NCBI GenBank assembly: GCA_945897955.1
Contig: CAMDGQ010000021.1
Coordinates: 1-56,446, forward strand
Direction: 5' to 3'
From: Tepidiphilus sp. J10
GTDB taxonomy: Bacteria > Pseudomonadota > Gammaproteobacteria > Burkholderiales > Thiobacillaceae
DNA: 56,446 nt
A program made the position numbers and the translations under genes. Under the pieces are notes generated by a model. It was given only the letters and a program-made list of their open reading frames with translations, did not search any database and was not told the origin of the DNA. Below, piece after piece: positions 35,628 through 45,064 of this stretch. Each line of letters starts with the position of its first letter. Position 1 is the stretch's first letter.

Positions 35628-36998
35628 ATGCATATCCATATTCTCGGTATCTGCGGCACCTTCATGGGCGGTATCGCCGTTCTTGCTAAACAGGCCGGCC
35701 ATCGCGTGACCGGATGCGACGCCAATGTCTATCCGCCGATGAGCACACAACTGGAGGAGCAGGGGATCAGTCTGACCGCAGGTTTCGGACTTGAGCAACT
35801 GGACCTTGTGCCGGATATTTTCGTCATCGGCAATGTGGTCGCGCGCGGCAAGCAGCCGTTGATGGAGGAAATCCTGAATCGCGGTTTGCCCTATATCTCC
35901 GGCCCGCAGTGGTTGTTCGAAAACGTGCTCCACGACAAATGGGTGCTGGCGGTGGCCGGCACCCACGGCAAGACCACTACCTCTAGCATGCTGGCCTGGA
36001 TACTGGAGGACTGCGGCCTTGATCCGGGTTACCTGATCGGCGGCGTGCCGATGAATTTCGGCATTTCCGCACGGCTGACCGACAGCCCGTTTTTCGTCAT
36101 CGAGGCCGATGAATATGACACCGCGTTCTTCGACAAGCGTTCCAAGTTCGTGCATTACCGCCCGCGTACGGCGGTATTGAACAATCTGGAATACGACCAT
36201 GCCGACATTTTTCCCGATCTGGCTGCAATCGAAACCCAGTTCCATCATCTGGTGCGCACCGTACCGGGGAATGGCCTGGTGGTTGTCAACGGTGGAGACA
36301 ACAATCTCCTGCGCGCGCTCGGACGCGGCTGCTGGAGCCCTGTCGAGTACTTTGGCGGTCCCGGCTTCGGCTGGAAGGCGAAGCCGATCAGCGCCGATAC
36401 CTTCGATGTGACCTTGAACGACCAGCCGGCGGGGCAACTCAACTGGGCTTTGCAGGGCGAACACAATCGCCTCAACGCGCTGGCCGCAATCGCCGCTGCC
36501 AGACATGCCGGCGTGCCTGCGAAGGATGGCATTGATGCATTGAGCCGCTTCATCAACGTCAAGCGACGCATGGAACTGCGTGGCGAGGCGGGCGGGGTGG
36601 CCGTCTATGACGACTTCGCGCATCACCCGACGGCGATCGCGATGACGCTGGACGGCCTGCGCGCCAGGATCGGCGCATCCGGCAACCCCGCCGGCCGCAT
36701 TCTGGCGGTGCTCGAACCGCGCTCCAACACGATGAAGCTGGGTGTCATGAAAGACCTGTTGCCGGCCAGTCTGGCGCAGGCCGATCGTGTGTTCTGTTTC
36801 AGCGGCGGTATTGACTGGGATGTCGCGGCGGCAATGGCGCCGCTGGGCGACAAGGCGACCACCGAGACCGATCTGACCACCTTGATCGAGCGCATCGCGG
36901 AGCAGGCGCGGCCTGGTGATCAGATTGTGGTGATGAGTAACGGCGGCTTTGGCGGTATTCACGACAAGCTGCTTGCGCGATTGGCCGGGCCGGCCTGA
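35628..36998 (+). CDS. mpl: UDP-N-acetylmuramate:L-Ala-gamma-D-Glu-meso-DAP ligase (Mpl)
   Basis: A 456-residue Mur-ligase-family protein, the usual size for Mpl. It starts MHIHILGICGTFMGGIAVLA; Mur ligases proper have GIGGxGM here. The ATP loop is VAGTHGKTTTSSMLAW near 111; FVIEADEYDTAFFDKRSKF and the substrate motif YDDFAHHPTAIAMTL follow. It recycles murein tripeptide by joining it to UDP-MurNAc. The open frame continues about 195 codons upstream in antisense to the GGDEF gene; similarity begins at the ATG at 35628. Its stop codon overlaps the next start (TGATG), so it leads the mla operon. Confidence 0.94.
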   Translation: MHIHILGICGTFMGGIAVLAKQAGHRVTGCDANVYPPMSTQLEEQGISLTAGFGLEQLDLVPDIFVIGNVVARGKQPLMEEILNRGLPYISGPQWLFENVLHDKWVLAVAGTHGKTTTSSMLAWILEDCGLDPGYLIGGVPMNFGISARLTDSPFFVIEADEYDTAFFDKRSKFVHYRPRTAVLNNLEYDHADIFPDLAAIETQFHHLVRTVPGNGLVVVNGGDNNLLRALGRGCWSPVEYFGGPGFGWKAKPISADTFDVTLNDQPAGQLNWALQGEHNRLNALAAIAAARHAGVPAKDGIDALSRFINVKRRMELRGEAGGVAVYDDFAHHPTAIAMTLDGLRARIGASGNPAGRILAVLEPRSNTMKLGVMKDLLPASLAQADRVFCFSGGIDWDVAAAMAPLGDKATTETDLTTLIERIAEQARPGDQIVVMSNGGFGGIHDKLLARLAGPA

Positions 36999-38119
36999 TG
37001 ACCGGCCCCGCACCCAGCCTGGACTGTGTCGTGACGGCGACGGGCTGTGTGTTGAAACCGCGCGGCTGCTGGAGCATCGACAATCTCGAACAGATCGACC
37101 GGCTGCTGGGTAGTACCCTTGTACCGCATGACATCAGGGTGTGCATCGACGCCAGTGAATTGAGCGATCTCGACAGCGCCGGCGTCATGCTGGTGGTCAA
37201 CCGCCTGCGCGCGCAGGGTGTGGTGTGGTCGAGCCTTGAACTGGTCGACTTCAACACGCATCAACTCGATCTGATCCATCTTGTCGCGGAACGCCTCGAC
37301 GCCCGCGCGCAGCCACGACAGCGCAGGCGATCGCTATTGCCGTTTCTCGGCCGGAAAGCGGCAAACTGGGTAGCGGCGCTGGTATCCCAATTCGTTTTTT
37401 TCGGGCGCATCGTCGAAGGCATTGTTGAAGTTGTGCGCCGCCCCCGCCTTCTGCGCCTGCGTGAATTCACCACGCAGCTCGAAGTGGTCGGGCTGAATGC
37501 ATTGCCCATCGTGATGTTGATGACCTTTCTTATAGGCGTCGTGTTCGCTTTTCTGCTCGGCATCCAGGTTCGCAAGTTCGGCGCCAACATCTTCATTGCC
37601 GACGGGGTTTCCATTGCCGTTGCGCGTGAACTCGCCCCGCTGCTGACCGCAATCCTGATCGCCGGCCGCTCCGGCGCAGCCTTCACCGCGCAGATCGGCG
37701 CAATGAAGGTGACCGAGGAAATCGATGCAATCTCGACGCTGGGACTGTCGCCGGTCCAGGTGCTGGTCCTGCCCCGACTGTTCGCGATCATCATCGCCAT
37801 GCCCTTGTTGACCTTTGTCGGCGATGTCATGGGCATGGTCGGCGCGTCGATCGTCGCCTATGCGCAACTGGATATCACCTATTACACCTTCTTCGAGCGC
37901 GTCAAATCGGCGCTATCACTCGAGACGGTCGTATTCGGTCTCGCCAAGTCGCCGGTTTTTGCGGCGGCCATCGCATTGATTGCCTGCCGCAACGGCTTTG
38001 CGGTGCAGCGCGACGCACGCAGCGTCGGTGAATTCACCACCAGCACCGTTGTGCAAAGTTTGGTCGCGGTGATCCTGATCAATGCGCTGTTCGCCATCGC
38101 TTTTCCGGAGATCGGCTGA
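36998..38119 (+). CDS. mlaE: STAS-MlaE fusion: phospholipid ABC transporter permease
   Basis: A 373-residue protein. The first about 100 residues form a STAS domain (VCIDASELSDLDSAGVMLVV), the equivalent of MlaB; the rest is a MlaE permease with about five membrane segments and the motifs LTAILIAGRSGAAFTAQIGA and EEIDAISTLGLSPVQVLVLP. It would move phospholipids between inner membrane and MCE protein. The fusion of STAS and permease is a known variant and explains the absence of a separate mlaB. It overlaps both mpl and mlaF by 1 bp. Confidence 0.92.
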   Translation: MTGPAPSLDCVVTATGCVLKPRGCWSIDNLEQIDRLLGSTLVPHDIRVCIDASELSDLDSAGVMLVVNRLRAQGVVWSSLELVDFNTHQLDLIHLVAERLDARAQPRQRRRSLLPFLGRKAANWVAALVSQFVFFGRIVEGIVEVVRRPRLLRLREFTTQLEVVGLNALPIVMLMTFLIGVVFAFLLGIQVRKFGANIFIADGVSIAVARELAPLLTAILIAGRSGAAFTAQIGAMKVTEEIDAISTLGLSPVQVLVLPRLFAIIIAMPLLTFVGDVMGMVGASIVAYAQLDITYYTFFERVKSALSLETVVFGLAKSPVFAAAIALIACRNGFAVQRDARSVGEFTTSTVVQSLVAVILINALFAIAFPEIG

Positions 38120-38901
38120 TGCAACCGGACCGCGCCAACGCAGCCTTGATGGAGACCCCTTCGGTCTTGCAGGTAGAAGGTCTGCATACGCAGCTTGGCG
38201 GCCAGTGGCTGCACAAGGGCATCGACTTTTCCATCGGACGCGGCGAAGTCGTCGCGCTGATTGGCGGCAGCGGCACCGGCAAGAGCGTGCTGCTGCGCGA
38301 ATGTATCGGCTTGTCACGACCGACCCGTGGCCGCGTGCGGCTGTTCGGGAAAGACATCTGCGAACTGTCGCGCGAAAACCTGAACCAGGTGCGCGGTCGC
38401 TATGGCGTGCTGTTCCAGGAAGGCGCACTGTTTTCTTCGCTGAGTGTGGCGGAAAACGTCGCGGCACCCTTGGTCGAACACACCACGCTGCCGTTGAAAC
38501 TGCGCAACGAAGTTGTCGCGATGAAGATACGTCTGGCCGGCCTGCCGATGGATGCCTGCGACAAGCGTCCGAGCGAGCTTTCCGGCGGCATGAAAAAGCG
38601 CGCCGCCCTGGCGCGCGCACTCGCTCTGGAGCCGGAACTGTTGTTTCTGGACGAACCGACCTCCGGCCTCGATCCGATCAGCGCGCGGGAATTCGATCAT
38701 CTGTTGCGTGTGCTGTGCGACAGTCTCGGCCTCACCGCGTTGATGGCCACGCATGACCTCGATACCCTGTGGGGCATGGTCGATCGCGTCATCGTTCTGC
38801 ATGGCGGCAAAGTGATCGCCGACGGGCCGGTGAAAGAAGTGGCCGAGCTCGATCACGAATGGATACGGGCCTATTTTTCCGCCCACTCAAGAAGCAGATA
38901 G
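38119..38901 (+). CDS. mlaF: MlaF-like ABC transporter ATP-binding protein
   Basis: A 260-residue ABC ATPase. Walker A GGSGTGKS begins at residue 49; the Q-loop is GVLFQEGALFSSLSVAENVA; the signature is LSGGMKKRAALARAL; Walker B is LLFLDEPTSGLDP; the H-loop is MATHDLDTL. The FQEGALF Q-loop is typical of MlaF/Ttg2A. It powers the Mla complex with the STAS-MlaE gene product. The start overlaps the mlaE stop by 1 bp (TGATG); a later ATG at 38149 cannot be excluded. Confidence 0.93.
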   Translation: MQPDRANAALMETPSVLQVEGLHTQLGGQWLHKGIDFSIGRGEVVALIGGSGTGKSVLLRECIGLSRPTRGRVRLFGKDICELSRENLNQVRGRYGVLFQEGALFSSLSVAENVAAPLVEHTTLPLKLRNEVVAMKIRLAGLPMDACDKRPSELSGGMKKRAALARALALEPELLFLDEPTSGLDPISAREFDHLLRVLCDSLGLTALMATHDLDTLWGMVDRVIVLHGGKVIADGPVKEVAELDHEWIRAYFSAHSRSR

Positions 38902-38910
38902 GGGAACGAT

Positions 38911-39903
38911 ATGGAATCGGATGCGCGCTATGCCTGGGTCGGTTTTGCCGTGGTGGCGCTCATCGCAGCCCTGGCGTCGGGTTTTTACTGGCTGGGGGGC
39001 GGCAGCGAGCAGGAAGTTAAGCGCTACACCGTTTACTTCCAGAACCAGTCGCTGGAAGGGCTGCAACTCAACAGCGATGTCCGCATGCAGGGCATCAAGG
39101 TCGGCAAGGTGGCCGACTACACCATCCTGCCGGGCCAGGCCAAGACCGTGCGCGTACTGCTTGAAGTCGATGCGCGCACGCCGGTATGGGAGGGTGCCGA
39201 AGCCGTGGTCAGCCGCAATCTGGTCACCGGTCTGGCCGCGATTGATCTGGACAATGTCTGGAAAGGCGGCGCCGATATCGGTCCGCCGCCGCCCGGCGAG
39301 CAATATCCGGTGCTCGACGAAGGCGTGCCGCAGATGGCGCGCATCTCCAGCACGCTGGAAGGCCTCGGCAAGTCCAGTGGCGAAGCGGTCGAGCGGATCA
39401 ACATCCTGCTCTCCGAGCCGAATCAGAAGGCCTTCAGCGCCATGCTGGGCAATGCGGCGGCATTGAGCGGCGAACTGCGCGGGGAATTGCGCCAGATCGG
39501 CCCCGAGTTGCGCGATACGCTGGCCGCAACGCGGCAGGCAGCCGTGCGACTGGACACGGTCGGGGCGGAACTGACGCCGGCGCTGCGCGACGGCGCGCGC
39601 CTGCTGCGCGAAGGCGGGGTATGGGTTGAGCGGGCCGGCCAGCGTTTCAACAGACTCGCCGACGAAACCGAGTCCACGCTGGGCGTCGCGCGCAGCACCC
39701 TGCTGAGCATGGATGCCAGTCTGCGTGAAGCGCAGACCCGACTCCGCCTCAGCCTCGATCTGGGCATGCAGGAACTCCAGAGCACGGCGTTGTCGCTACG
39801 CACTTCCAGCGATACGTTGCAGACAACCAGTGAGGAGTTTTCCGATCCTGGCCGCCTGCTTTATGGTCCGCACAAGGCCGAACTGGGTCCGGGGGAAGAA
39901 TGA
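38911..39903 (+). CDS. mlaD: MCE-domain periplasmic lipid-binding protein, MlaD family
   Basis: A 330-residue protein. A single N-terminal membrane anchor (WVGFAVVALIAALASGFYWL) is followed by the MCE domain (TVYFQNQSLEGLQLNSDVRM, GIKVGKVADY). The last about 180 residues are a helical, Ala- and Arg-rich tail (residues about 140-330), much longer than in E. coli MlaD (183 residues), so it is closer to longer MCE proteins. It probably forms a hexameric ring feeding lipids to or from the permease. It has GGGGA upstream of its start and a 4-bp overlap with the lipoprotein gene. Confidence 0.9.
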   Translation: MESDARYAWVGFAVVALIAALASGFYWLGGGSEQEVKRYTVYFQNQSLEGLQLNSDVRMQGIKVGKVADYTILPGQAKTVRVLLEVDARTPVWEGAEAVVSRNLVTGLAAIDLDNVWKGGADIGPPPPGEQYPVLDEGVPQMARISSTLEGLGKSSGEAVERINILLSEPNQKAFSAMLGNAAALSGELRGELRQIGPELRDTLAATRQAAVRLDTVGAELTPALRDGARLLREGGVWVERAGQRFNRLADETESTLGVARSTLLSMDASLREAQTRLRLSLDLGMQELQSTALSLRTSSDTLQTTSEEFSDPGRLLYGPHKAELGPGEE

Positions 39904-40538
39904 ATCGAAGCCAAATCTGCGCATTTTTCTATCTTGCCGTCTTCGTCGCCGGTTGCAGCCTGCCAGGAGCGCGCAAGCAGGCGATCAGCCATTTCGTGCT
40001 GGAAACCCCGCCGCCGGCAAGTGCGCCCGCCTTGCCGGCCCATTCGGCGCGTCCTGTCCTGCTGCTGCATGACGCCGAACCGGGCGGTTTCGCGGAAAGC
40101 CTGCGCCTGATCTATAGCCGCATACCCGGCACCCAGGCGCATTACCAGTATGCCTACTGGCATGAAGCGCCGCGCAAACGGCTGCAAATCCTGTTGCGCC
40201 AGCAATTGCTGGCCAGCGGCCTGTATGCCGGTGTGGTGCCGCTGGGCGCCGGGGTGAGCGGCGAATATCAATTGAACTTCCGTCTGCTCGATTTTTTCCA
40301 CGATGCCACGCAAACGCCGGGCATGGCGCGCGTCAAGCTGGATGTCGAACTGGTCGAGCGGGGCAGCGCGCGCCTGATTGCGCAGCAGGTCTTTGTCGGT
40401 CAGGCGCCATTGAGCAGCCAGACCGCCGCTGCCGCCGCTGCTGCTCTGGGCCAGGCCAGCGGCCAGACCTTCGACGCGGTCGTCACCTGGCTGGTGCGCG
40501 TGCAGCCTTTCCCGATGGAGGCGGTGCAAGCCCGCTAA
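39900..40538 (+). CDS. PqiC/ABC-type auxiliary lipoprotein of the Mla-like system
   Basis: A 212-residue lipoprotein. The signal peptide ends in the lipobox VAGC at residue 19, predicting Lgt processing; the +2 residue is Ser, which favours the outer membrane. The body (YAYWHEAPRKRLQILLRQQL, LDFFHDATQTPGMARVKLDV) matches the ABC-transport-auxiliary lipoprotein family, which includes PqiC. It would link the MCE ring to the outer membrane. The 4-bp overlap (ATGA) with mlaD indicates the same operon. Confidence 0.87.
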   Translation: MNRSQICAFFYLAVFVAGCSLPGARKQAISHFVLETPPPASAPALPAHSARPVLLLHDAEPGGFAESLRLIYSRIPGTQAHYQYAYWHEAPRKRLQILLRQQLLASGLYAGVVPLGAGVSGEYQLNFRLLDFFHDATQTPGMARVKLDVELVERGSARLIAQQVFVGQAPLSSQTAAAAAAALGQASGQTFDAVVTWLVRVQPFPMEAVQAR

Positions 40539-40570
40539 AATGCCGCTTTTCGTAATTTAGCCCGCCAATC

Positions 40571-41128
40571 ATGCTGCTCTACATCCACGGCTTCAACAGC
40601 TCATCCCGATCCGGCAAGGCGCAGGAACTCGGCGATTGGCTCAACCAGCGCGGCCTCGGTGAAGCCTATTGCTGTCCCGATCTGCCGCATCATCCGGAAG
40701 CGGCGATTGGCATGCTGGAAGCGCTGATCGCAGCCAGTCCCGCTCCGGTGAAGTTGATCGGCAGTTCCCTGGGCGGCTTTTACGCGACCTGGCTGGCGGA
40801 AAGGCACGGCCTCAAGGCAATTCTGGTCAACCCCTGCATCGCTTGTCATGAGAAGCTTGCCGGCAAGGTGGGCGAGGCCCAGAGAAACTGGCACAGCGGT
40901 GAGGAGTACATGTTCAGCGCCGCGCACGCGGCCGCGTTGAACGACATTGCCGTTGCAGCGATCAGCCGGCCGGAACGCTATCTGCTGCTGGCCGAAACCG
41001 GCGACGACGTACTCGACTATCGCGAAGCGGTGAGTTACTTCGCCGGCGCCGAGCAGGTTGTGCTGCCTGGCGGCGACCATGGCTTCACACGTTTCATCGA
41101 CTACATTCCGGCCATCCTGGCTTTTTGA
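40571..41128 (+). CDS. yqiA: YqiA-family alpha/beta-hydrolase (esterase)
   Basis: A 185-residue small alpha/beta-hydrolase: LLYIHGFNSSSRSGKA, nucleophile Ser66 in GSSLGG, acid in the segment ETGDDVLDY and His170 in GGDHGFTRF. E. coli YqiA hydrolyses short acyl esters; the cellular substrate is unknown. A TAAAAT box at 40536-40541, in the tail of the preceding gene, could be a -10 element, so this gene may have its own promoter as well as read-through from the mla operon. Confidence 0.9.
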   Translation: MLLYIHGFNSSSRSGKAQELGDWLNQRGLGEAYCCPDLPHHPEAAIGMLEALIAASPAPVKLIGSSLGGFYATWLAERHGLKAILVNPCIACHEKLAGKVGEAQRNWHSGEEYMFSAAHAAALNDIAVAAISRPERYLLLAETGDDVLDYREAVSYFAGAEQVVLPGGDHGFTRFIDYIPAILAF

Positions 41129-41172
41129 ATTCAACTTTGACGCGGCCTCAACCGGATCGCGGGTAGCCTTTC

Positions 41173-43011
41173 ATGTATGTTCTTTACGAAGAAGACGGCG
41201 ATATCAAGGCCGGCAGCATCCTGGCCGACAACGACAGTTCGCTGCAGATCGAATCCCAGCACGGCAAACGCGGCAAGCTGAAAGCGGCGCATGTCCTGCT
41301 GCGCTATGCAGCGCCCGCGCCCGCGCAAGTGATGGACGCTGCGCGTGCGCTGCGCGAGGAACTCGATCTGGATTTCCTGTGGGAAGCGGCGGGCGACGTC
41401 GAGTTCGGTTTCGAGGCGCTGGCACAGGACTATTTCGGCCGCAAGCCGGATGCACCGGAAGCCGCTGCGATTGCACTGGCGCTGCATCAGGCGCCGATCT
41501 ATTTCCAGAAGAAGGGCAAGGGGCGCTACAAGGCCGCGCCGGCGGAAACGCTTGCCGCCGCCAAGCTCGGCCTGGAACGCAAGGCGCGCGAAGCGGCGTT
41601 GCGAGCCGAGTGGGTCGCCATGCTGGTGCGCGGCGAATTACCGGACGCGATCCGCGCCAAGGTGTTCGAGCTGGCCCACAAGCCGGACAAGAACAGCCTG
41701 GAATTCAAGGCATTGTCGGATGCCTGCGCGGAAACCAACCTGTCTGTCGTGCGCCTGCTGGACCGCTGCGGCGCGATCGAGTCCAGCCTTGAATACCACC
41801 GCCAGGCTTTCCTGCTGACCCATTTTCCGCGCGGTCTGGCCTTCCCCGTCCTTGCCGCACCGTTGCCTCCCCCCGAGTTGCCGCCCGGCGACGCGCCGGC
41901 CTTCAGTATCGACGATGCCGCCACGACCGAGATCGACGATGCTTTCTCGGTGATCTTCCGCGCCGATGGCTCGGTTCGCGTCGGCATCCACATCGCCGCA
42001 CCGGCGCTGGGCATTACACCCGGCTCCGATCTGGACAAGCTGGCGGCAACGCGGCTATCGACCATCTACATGCCCGGGGACAAAATCACGATGTTGCCGG
42101 AGGGCCTCATCGCGCAATACACATTGGCTGAAAACCGCGATTGCCCGGCGCTGTCGCTGTATGTCGAAGTCGGGCCGGATTACACCATTCAGAACCTGTC
42201 CACCAAGGCCGATTCGATCCGCATCGCGGCCAATCTGCGGCATGAAACACTGGAACCGCTGTTCAACGAGTCAACGATTGGTCAGGCCGGCGACGACTAT
42301 CTTTTCCGGCGCGAACTGGAATGGCTCTATGGTTTCGCCAGGCAGCTCGAAATCGGGCGCGGCAAGGCGGATCAGGTGCAGCGCAACGACTATGTGTTCA
42401 AAGTCGATGGCGAACATGTGGATATCGTGCCGCGCGCGCGCGGCAATCCGATCGACAAGCTGGTCTCGGAAATGATGATCCTGGCCAACAGCCGCTGGGG
42501 CGGCATGCTGGCGGATCGCAACGTGGCCGGCATTTATCGCGCGCAAACCGGCGGCAAGGTGCGGATGACGCTGAAACCGGCGCCGCACGAAGGGCTCGGC
42601 GTCGCGCATTACACCTGGAGCACTTCGCCGCTGCGACGCTATGTCGATCTGCTCAATCAGCGCCAGATACTGGCCGTTGCGTGCGAGGAAGCGCCGCCCC
42701 ACGCCGGCAACGATCCGATGCTGTTCGCGGCGGTGCGCGATTTCGAACTCGCCTATGACGCCTACAACGAATTCCAGCGCGGCATGGAGCGTTACTGGTG
42801 CCTGCGCTGGTTGCGGCAGGAGAACGTGCAGGAAATCGATGCCACGGTCTGGCGCGAAAATCTGATTCGTCTCGACGGCCTGCCCTTCGTCGCCAAGGTC
42901 ATCGGCGCACCGACGCTGAATCCGGGCGAGCGGATTCGGGTCGCGCTGGCGGATATCGACCTGCTCGATGTTGATCTGACATGTCGTTTTCTGGTTCAAC
43001 ACGCCAACTGA
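41173..43011 (+). CDS. RNase II/R-family exoribonuclease (RNB domain)
   Basis: A 612-residue protein. The RNB catalytic stretch is FSIDDAATTEIDDAFSVIF: D247, E253, D255 and D256 correspond to the metal-binding D201, D207, D209 and D210 of E. coli RNase II, so one Asp is Glu. Then come YMPGDKITMLPEG, ENRDCPALSLYVEV and TWSTSPLRRYVDLLNQRQI, all RNB motifs. The protein is shorter than RNase R and no clear C-terminal S1 domain is seen. It degrades RNA 3' to 5'. Its end overlaps the TonB gene by 31 bp. Confidence 0.88.
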   Translation: MYVLYEEDGDIKAGSILADNDSSLQIESQHGKRGKLKAAHVLLRYAAPAPAQVMDAARALREELDLDFLWEAAGDVEFGFEALAQDYFGRKPDAPEAAAIALALHQAPIYFQKKGKGRYKAAPAETLAAAKLGLERKAREAALRAEWVAMLVRGELPDAIRAKVFELAHKPDKNSLEFKALSDACAETNLSVVRLLDRCGAIESSLEYHRQAFLLTHFPRGLAFPVLAAPLPPPELPPGDAPAFSIDDAATTEIDDAFSVIFRADGSVRVGIHIAAPALGITPGSDLDKLAATRLSTIYMPGDKITMLPEGLIAQYTLAENRDCPALSLYVEVGPDYTIQNLSTKADSIRIAANLRHETLEPLFNESTIGQAGDDYLFRRELEWLYGFARQLEIGRGKADQVQRNDYVFKVDGEHVDIVPRARGNPIDKLVSEMMILANSRWGGMLADRNVAGIYRAQTGGKVRMTLKPAPHEGLGVAHYTWSTSPLRRYVDLLNQRQILAVACEEAPPHAGNDPMLFAAVRDFELAYDAYNEFQRGMERYWCLRWLRQENVQEIDATVWRENLIRLDGLPFVAKVIGAPTLNPGERIRVALADIDLLDVDLTCRFLVQHAN

Positions 43012-43925
43012 AGGGGATTCTGGCCGATGTGGCGGCGCCGGTTCGCTATGCGCCACAGACTTCGGTGGATTGGGATGACCGCTTCACGCAGGCCATCCTG
43101 ATCTCGGCGATATTGCATGTGTTGTTCATCTTTGGCATGCAATTCAAGCCTGCCAACCCAAAGCTGTTTGAAAATTCATCGCCCCCCATCGACGTGGTGC
43201 TGGTCAATGCCAGGACCAAGGCAAAGCCGTTACAGGCCGATGTGCTGGCGCAGGCGAATCTCGATGGCGGCGGCAATGTTGAAGAAAACTTGCGCGCCCA
43301 GTCCCCGTTACCTGCGGCCGATCGCGACCAGACGCTGAACACCGAAGCAGAATTCAACGCGCGCGTGCAGGCGCTGGAACAGAAGACGCAGGAGTTGATG
43401 CGGCAAATCAAGTCTGATTACCAGACAACGGAGCAGAAACCCGCGCCGGTTGAAGCGCCGCAACCTCCGACCCCGGATCCGTCGCCGAACAATCTGGCCG
43501 CGCGCAGCATTGAAATGGCGCGTTTGCAGGCCAGCATCGCGCAGCAGCGCGTGGAGTATCAGAAACGCCCGCGCCGCATGTTCGTCGGCGCGCGCGCGAA
43601 GGAATCCACCTTCGCGCAATACGTCGATGACTGGCGCATCAAGGTAGAGCGGGTCGGCAACCTCAATTACCCGGAGGCCGCCAAGCGGAATGGCCTCTAT
43701 GGCACCCTGTTGCTGACTGTGAATATTTTCGAGAACGGGAAAATCGAGTCGATCCAGATCGACCGCTCTTCCGGCTCAAAAGTGCTCGATGCCGCAGCGA
43801 TCAAGATCGTGGAAATGTCGGCGCCGTTCCCGCGTTTCCCGGAAGCCATTCGCAAAAAAGTGGACATTCTCGGCATAACCCGCAGTTGGACCTTCACTCG
43901 TTCAGACCAATTGACGTCTCAATAA
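42981..43925 (+). CDS. TonB-like energy transducer
   Basis: A 314-residue protein. A single membrane segment near residue 37 (FTQAILISAILHVLFIFGMQ) is followed by a helical, Pro-containing periplasmic spacer (EQKPAPVEAPQPPTPDPSP) and a C-terminal TonB domain (residues about 220-300): YPEAAKRNGLYGTLLLTVNI and SSGSKVLDAAAIKIVEMSAP. It would couple the proton gradient to an outer-membrane receptor. The overlap with the nuclease gene suggests co-transcription. No exbB/exbD are adjacent, and the family also includes cell-envelope proteins of unknown receptor. Confidence 0.85.
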   Translation: MSFSGSTRQLKGILADVAAPVRYAPQTSVDWDDRFTQAILISAILHVLFIFGMQFKPANPKLFENSSPPIDVVLVNARTKAKPLQADVLAQANLDGGGNVEENLRAQSPLPAADRDQTLNTEAEFNARVQALEQKTQELMRQIKSDYQTTEQKPAPVEAPQPPTPDPSPNNLAARSIEMARLQASIAQQRVEYQKRPRRMFVGARAKESTFAQYVDDWRIKVERVGNLNYPEAAKRNGLYGTLLLTVNIFENGKIESIQIDRSSGSKVLDAAAIKIVEMSAPFPRFPEAIRKKVDILGITRSWTFTRSDQLTSQ

Positions 43926-43956
43926 GCATCCTTTTATGCCGATAGAAACAGCGAGC

Positions 43957-43974
43957 CGCTAAAATTAGCGTTTT
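43957..43974 (+). terminator. Weak terminator between tonB-like gene and fbp
   Basis: A short CGCTA/TAGCG hairpin is followed by four T residues, 32 bp after the stop codon. The same AT-rich stretch (TAAAAT at 43960) could instead be a -10 element for fbp. Confidence 0.35.
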
Positions 43975-43997
43975 CTAATGTTTCAAAGGAAGCCCTC

Positions 43998-45002
43998 ATG
44001 CATACCGGCACCACGCTCACCCAATTCATCATCGAAGAACAGCGCCACATCGCCGGCGCGACCGGCGAGTTCACCGCGCTGCTGAACGACATCGTCACCG
44101 CGATCAAGACCATTTCCAACGCCGTCAACAAGGGCGCCCTGATCGGCGTCATGGGTGCGCTGGAAACCGAGAACGTACAGGGTGAAACCCAGAAGAAGCT
44201 GGACGTGATCACCAATGAAATGATGATCCGCAGCAACGAATGGGCCGGCCATCTGGCCGGCATGGCGTCGGAAGAAATGGATGAGGTGTATCCGATTCCG
44301 ACCCGTTACCCGCTCGGCAAGTACCTGATGGTGTTCGATCCGCTCGATGGCTCCAGCAACGTCGATATCAACATCTCGGTCGGCACCATCTTCTCGATCC
44401 TGCGCGCGCCGGTGCCCAATCGCGCCGCTTCGGCGGCCGATTTTCTGCAACCCGGCGTCAAGCAGGTCTGCGCCGGTTATGCGCTGTACGGCTCCTCCAC
44501 CATGCTGGTGCTGACCACCGGCCATGGCGTCAACGGCTTCACGCTGGACCGCGACATCGGCGAGTTCATCCTGACTCACCCGGACATGAAGATTCCCGCC
44601 GACACCAAGGAATTCGCGATCAACGCCTCCAACCAGCGGTTCTGGGAGGCGCCGGTACAGCGTTATGTGTCTGAATGCCTGGAAGGCAGCACCGGCCCGC
44701 GCGGGCGCGACTTCAACATGCGCTGGGTGGCCTCGATGGTCGCGGAAGTGCATCGCATCCTGACTCGCGGCGGCATCTTCATGTATCCGCGCGACACCAA
44801 GGACGCCAGCAAGCCCGGCAAACTGCGCCTGCTCTACGAAGCCAACCCGATGAGCTTCATTGTCGAACAGGCCGGCGGCGTGTCTTCAACCGGCTACGAA
44901 CGCATCCTCGACATGGTCCCGGAAAATCTGCACCAGCGCGTGCCGGTAATTCTGGGGTCCAAGAACGAGGTGGAAGTGGTGCTGGGGTATCACAAGACTT
45001 GA
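43998..45002 (+). CDS. fbp: Fructose-1,6-bisphosphatase class I
   Basis: A 334-residue protein, the normal class I size. Metal-site motif [19 protein letters not shown] begins near residue 112; the acidic EMDEVYP and GGIFMYPRD plus [19 protein letters not shown] are family signatures. It converts fructose-1,6-bisphosphate to fructose-6-phosphate in gluconeogenesis or the Calvin cycle. AAAGGAAG lies about 8 bp before the start. It is separated from upstream genes by a small hairpin and ended by a strong terminator. Confidence 0.96.
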   Translation: MHTGTTLTQFIIEEQRHIAGATGEFTALLNDIVTAIKTISNAVNKGALIGVMGALETENVQGETQKKLDVITNEMMIRSNEWAGHLAGMASEEMDEVYPIPTRYPLGKYLMVFDPLDGSSNVDINISVGTIFSILRAPVPNRAASAADFLQPGVKQVCAGYALYGSSTMLVLTTGHGVNGFTLDRDIGEFILTHPDMKIPADTKEFAINASNQRFWEAPVQRYVSECLEGSTGPRGRDFNMRWVASMVAEVHRILTRGGIFMYPRDTKDASKPGKLRLLYEANPMSFIVEQAGGVSSTGYERILDMVPENLHQRVPVILGSKNEVEVVLGYHKT

Positions 45003-45015
45003 CTCTTGAACCTTG

Positions 45016-45050
45016 AAAAAACAAGGGCTCCGTTGGAGCCCTTGTTTTTC
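45016..45050 (+). terminator. Bidirectional terminator between fbp and the convergent 45065 gene
   Basis: A stem of about 15 bp (AACAAGGGCTCC at 45020-45031 paired with GGAGCCCTTGTT at 45035-45046) closes a GTT loop. It is followed by T residues on the plus strand and preceded by A residues, which gives a T-run on the minus strand, so it can end both convergent transcripts. Confidence 0.9.
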
Positions 45051-45064
45051 GGTATTGCGTGCTC

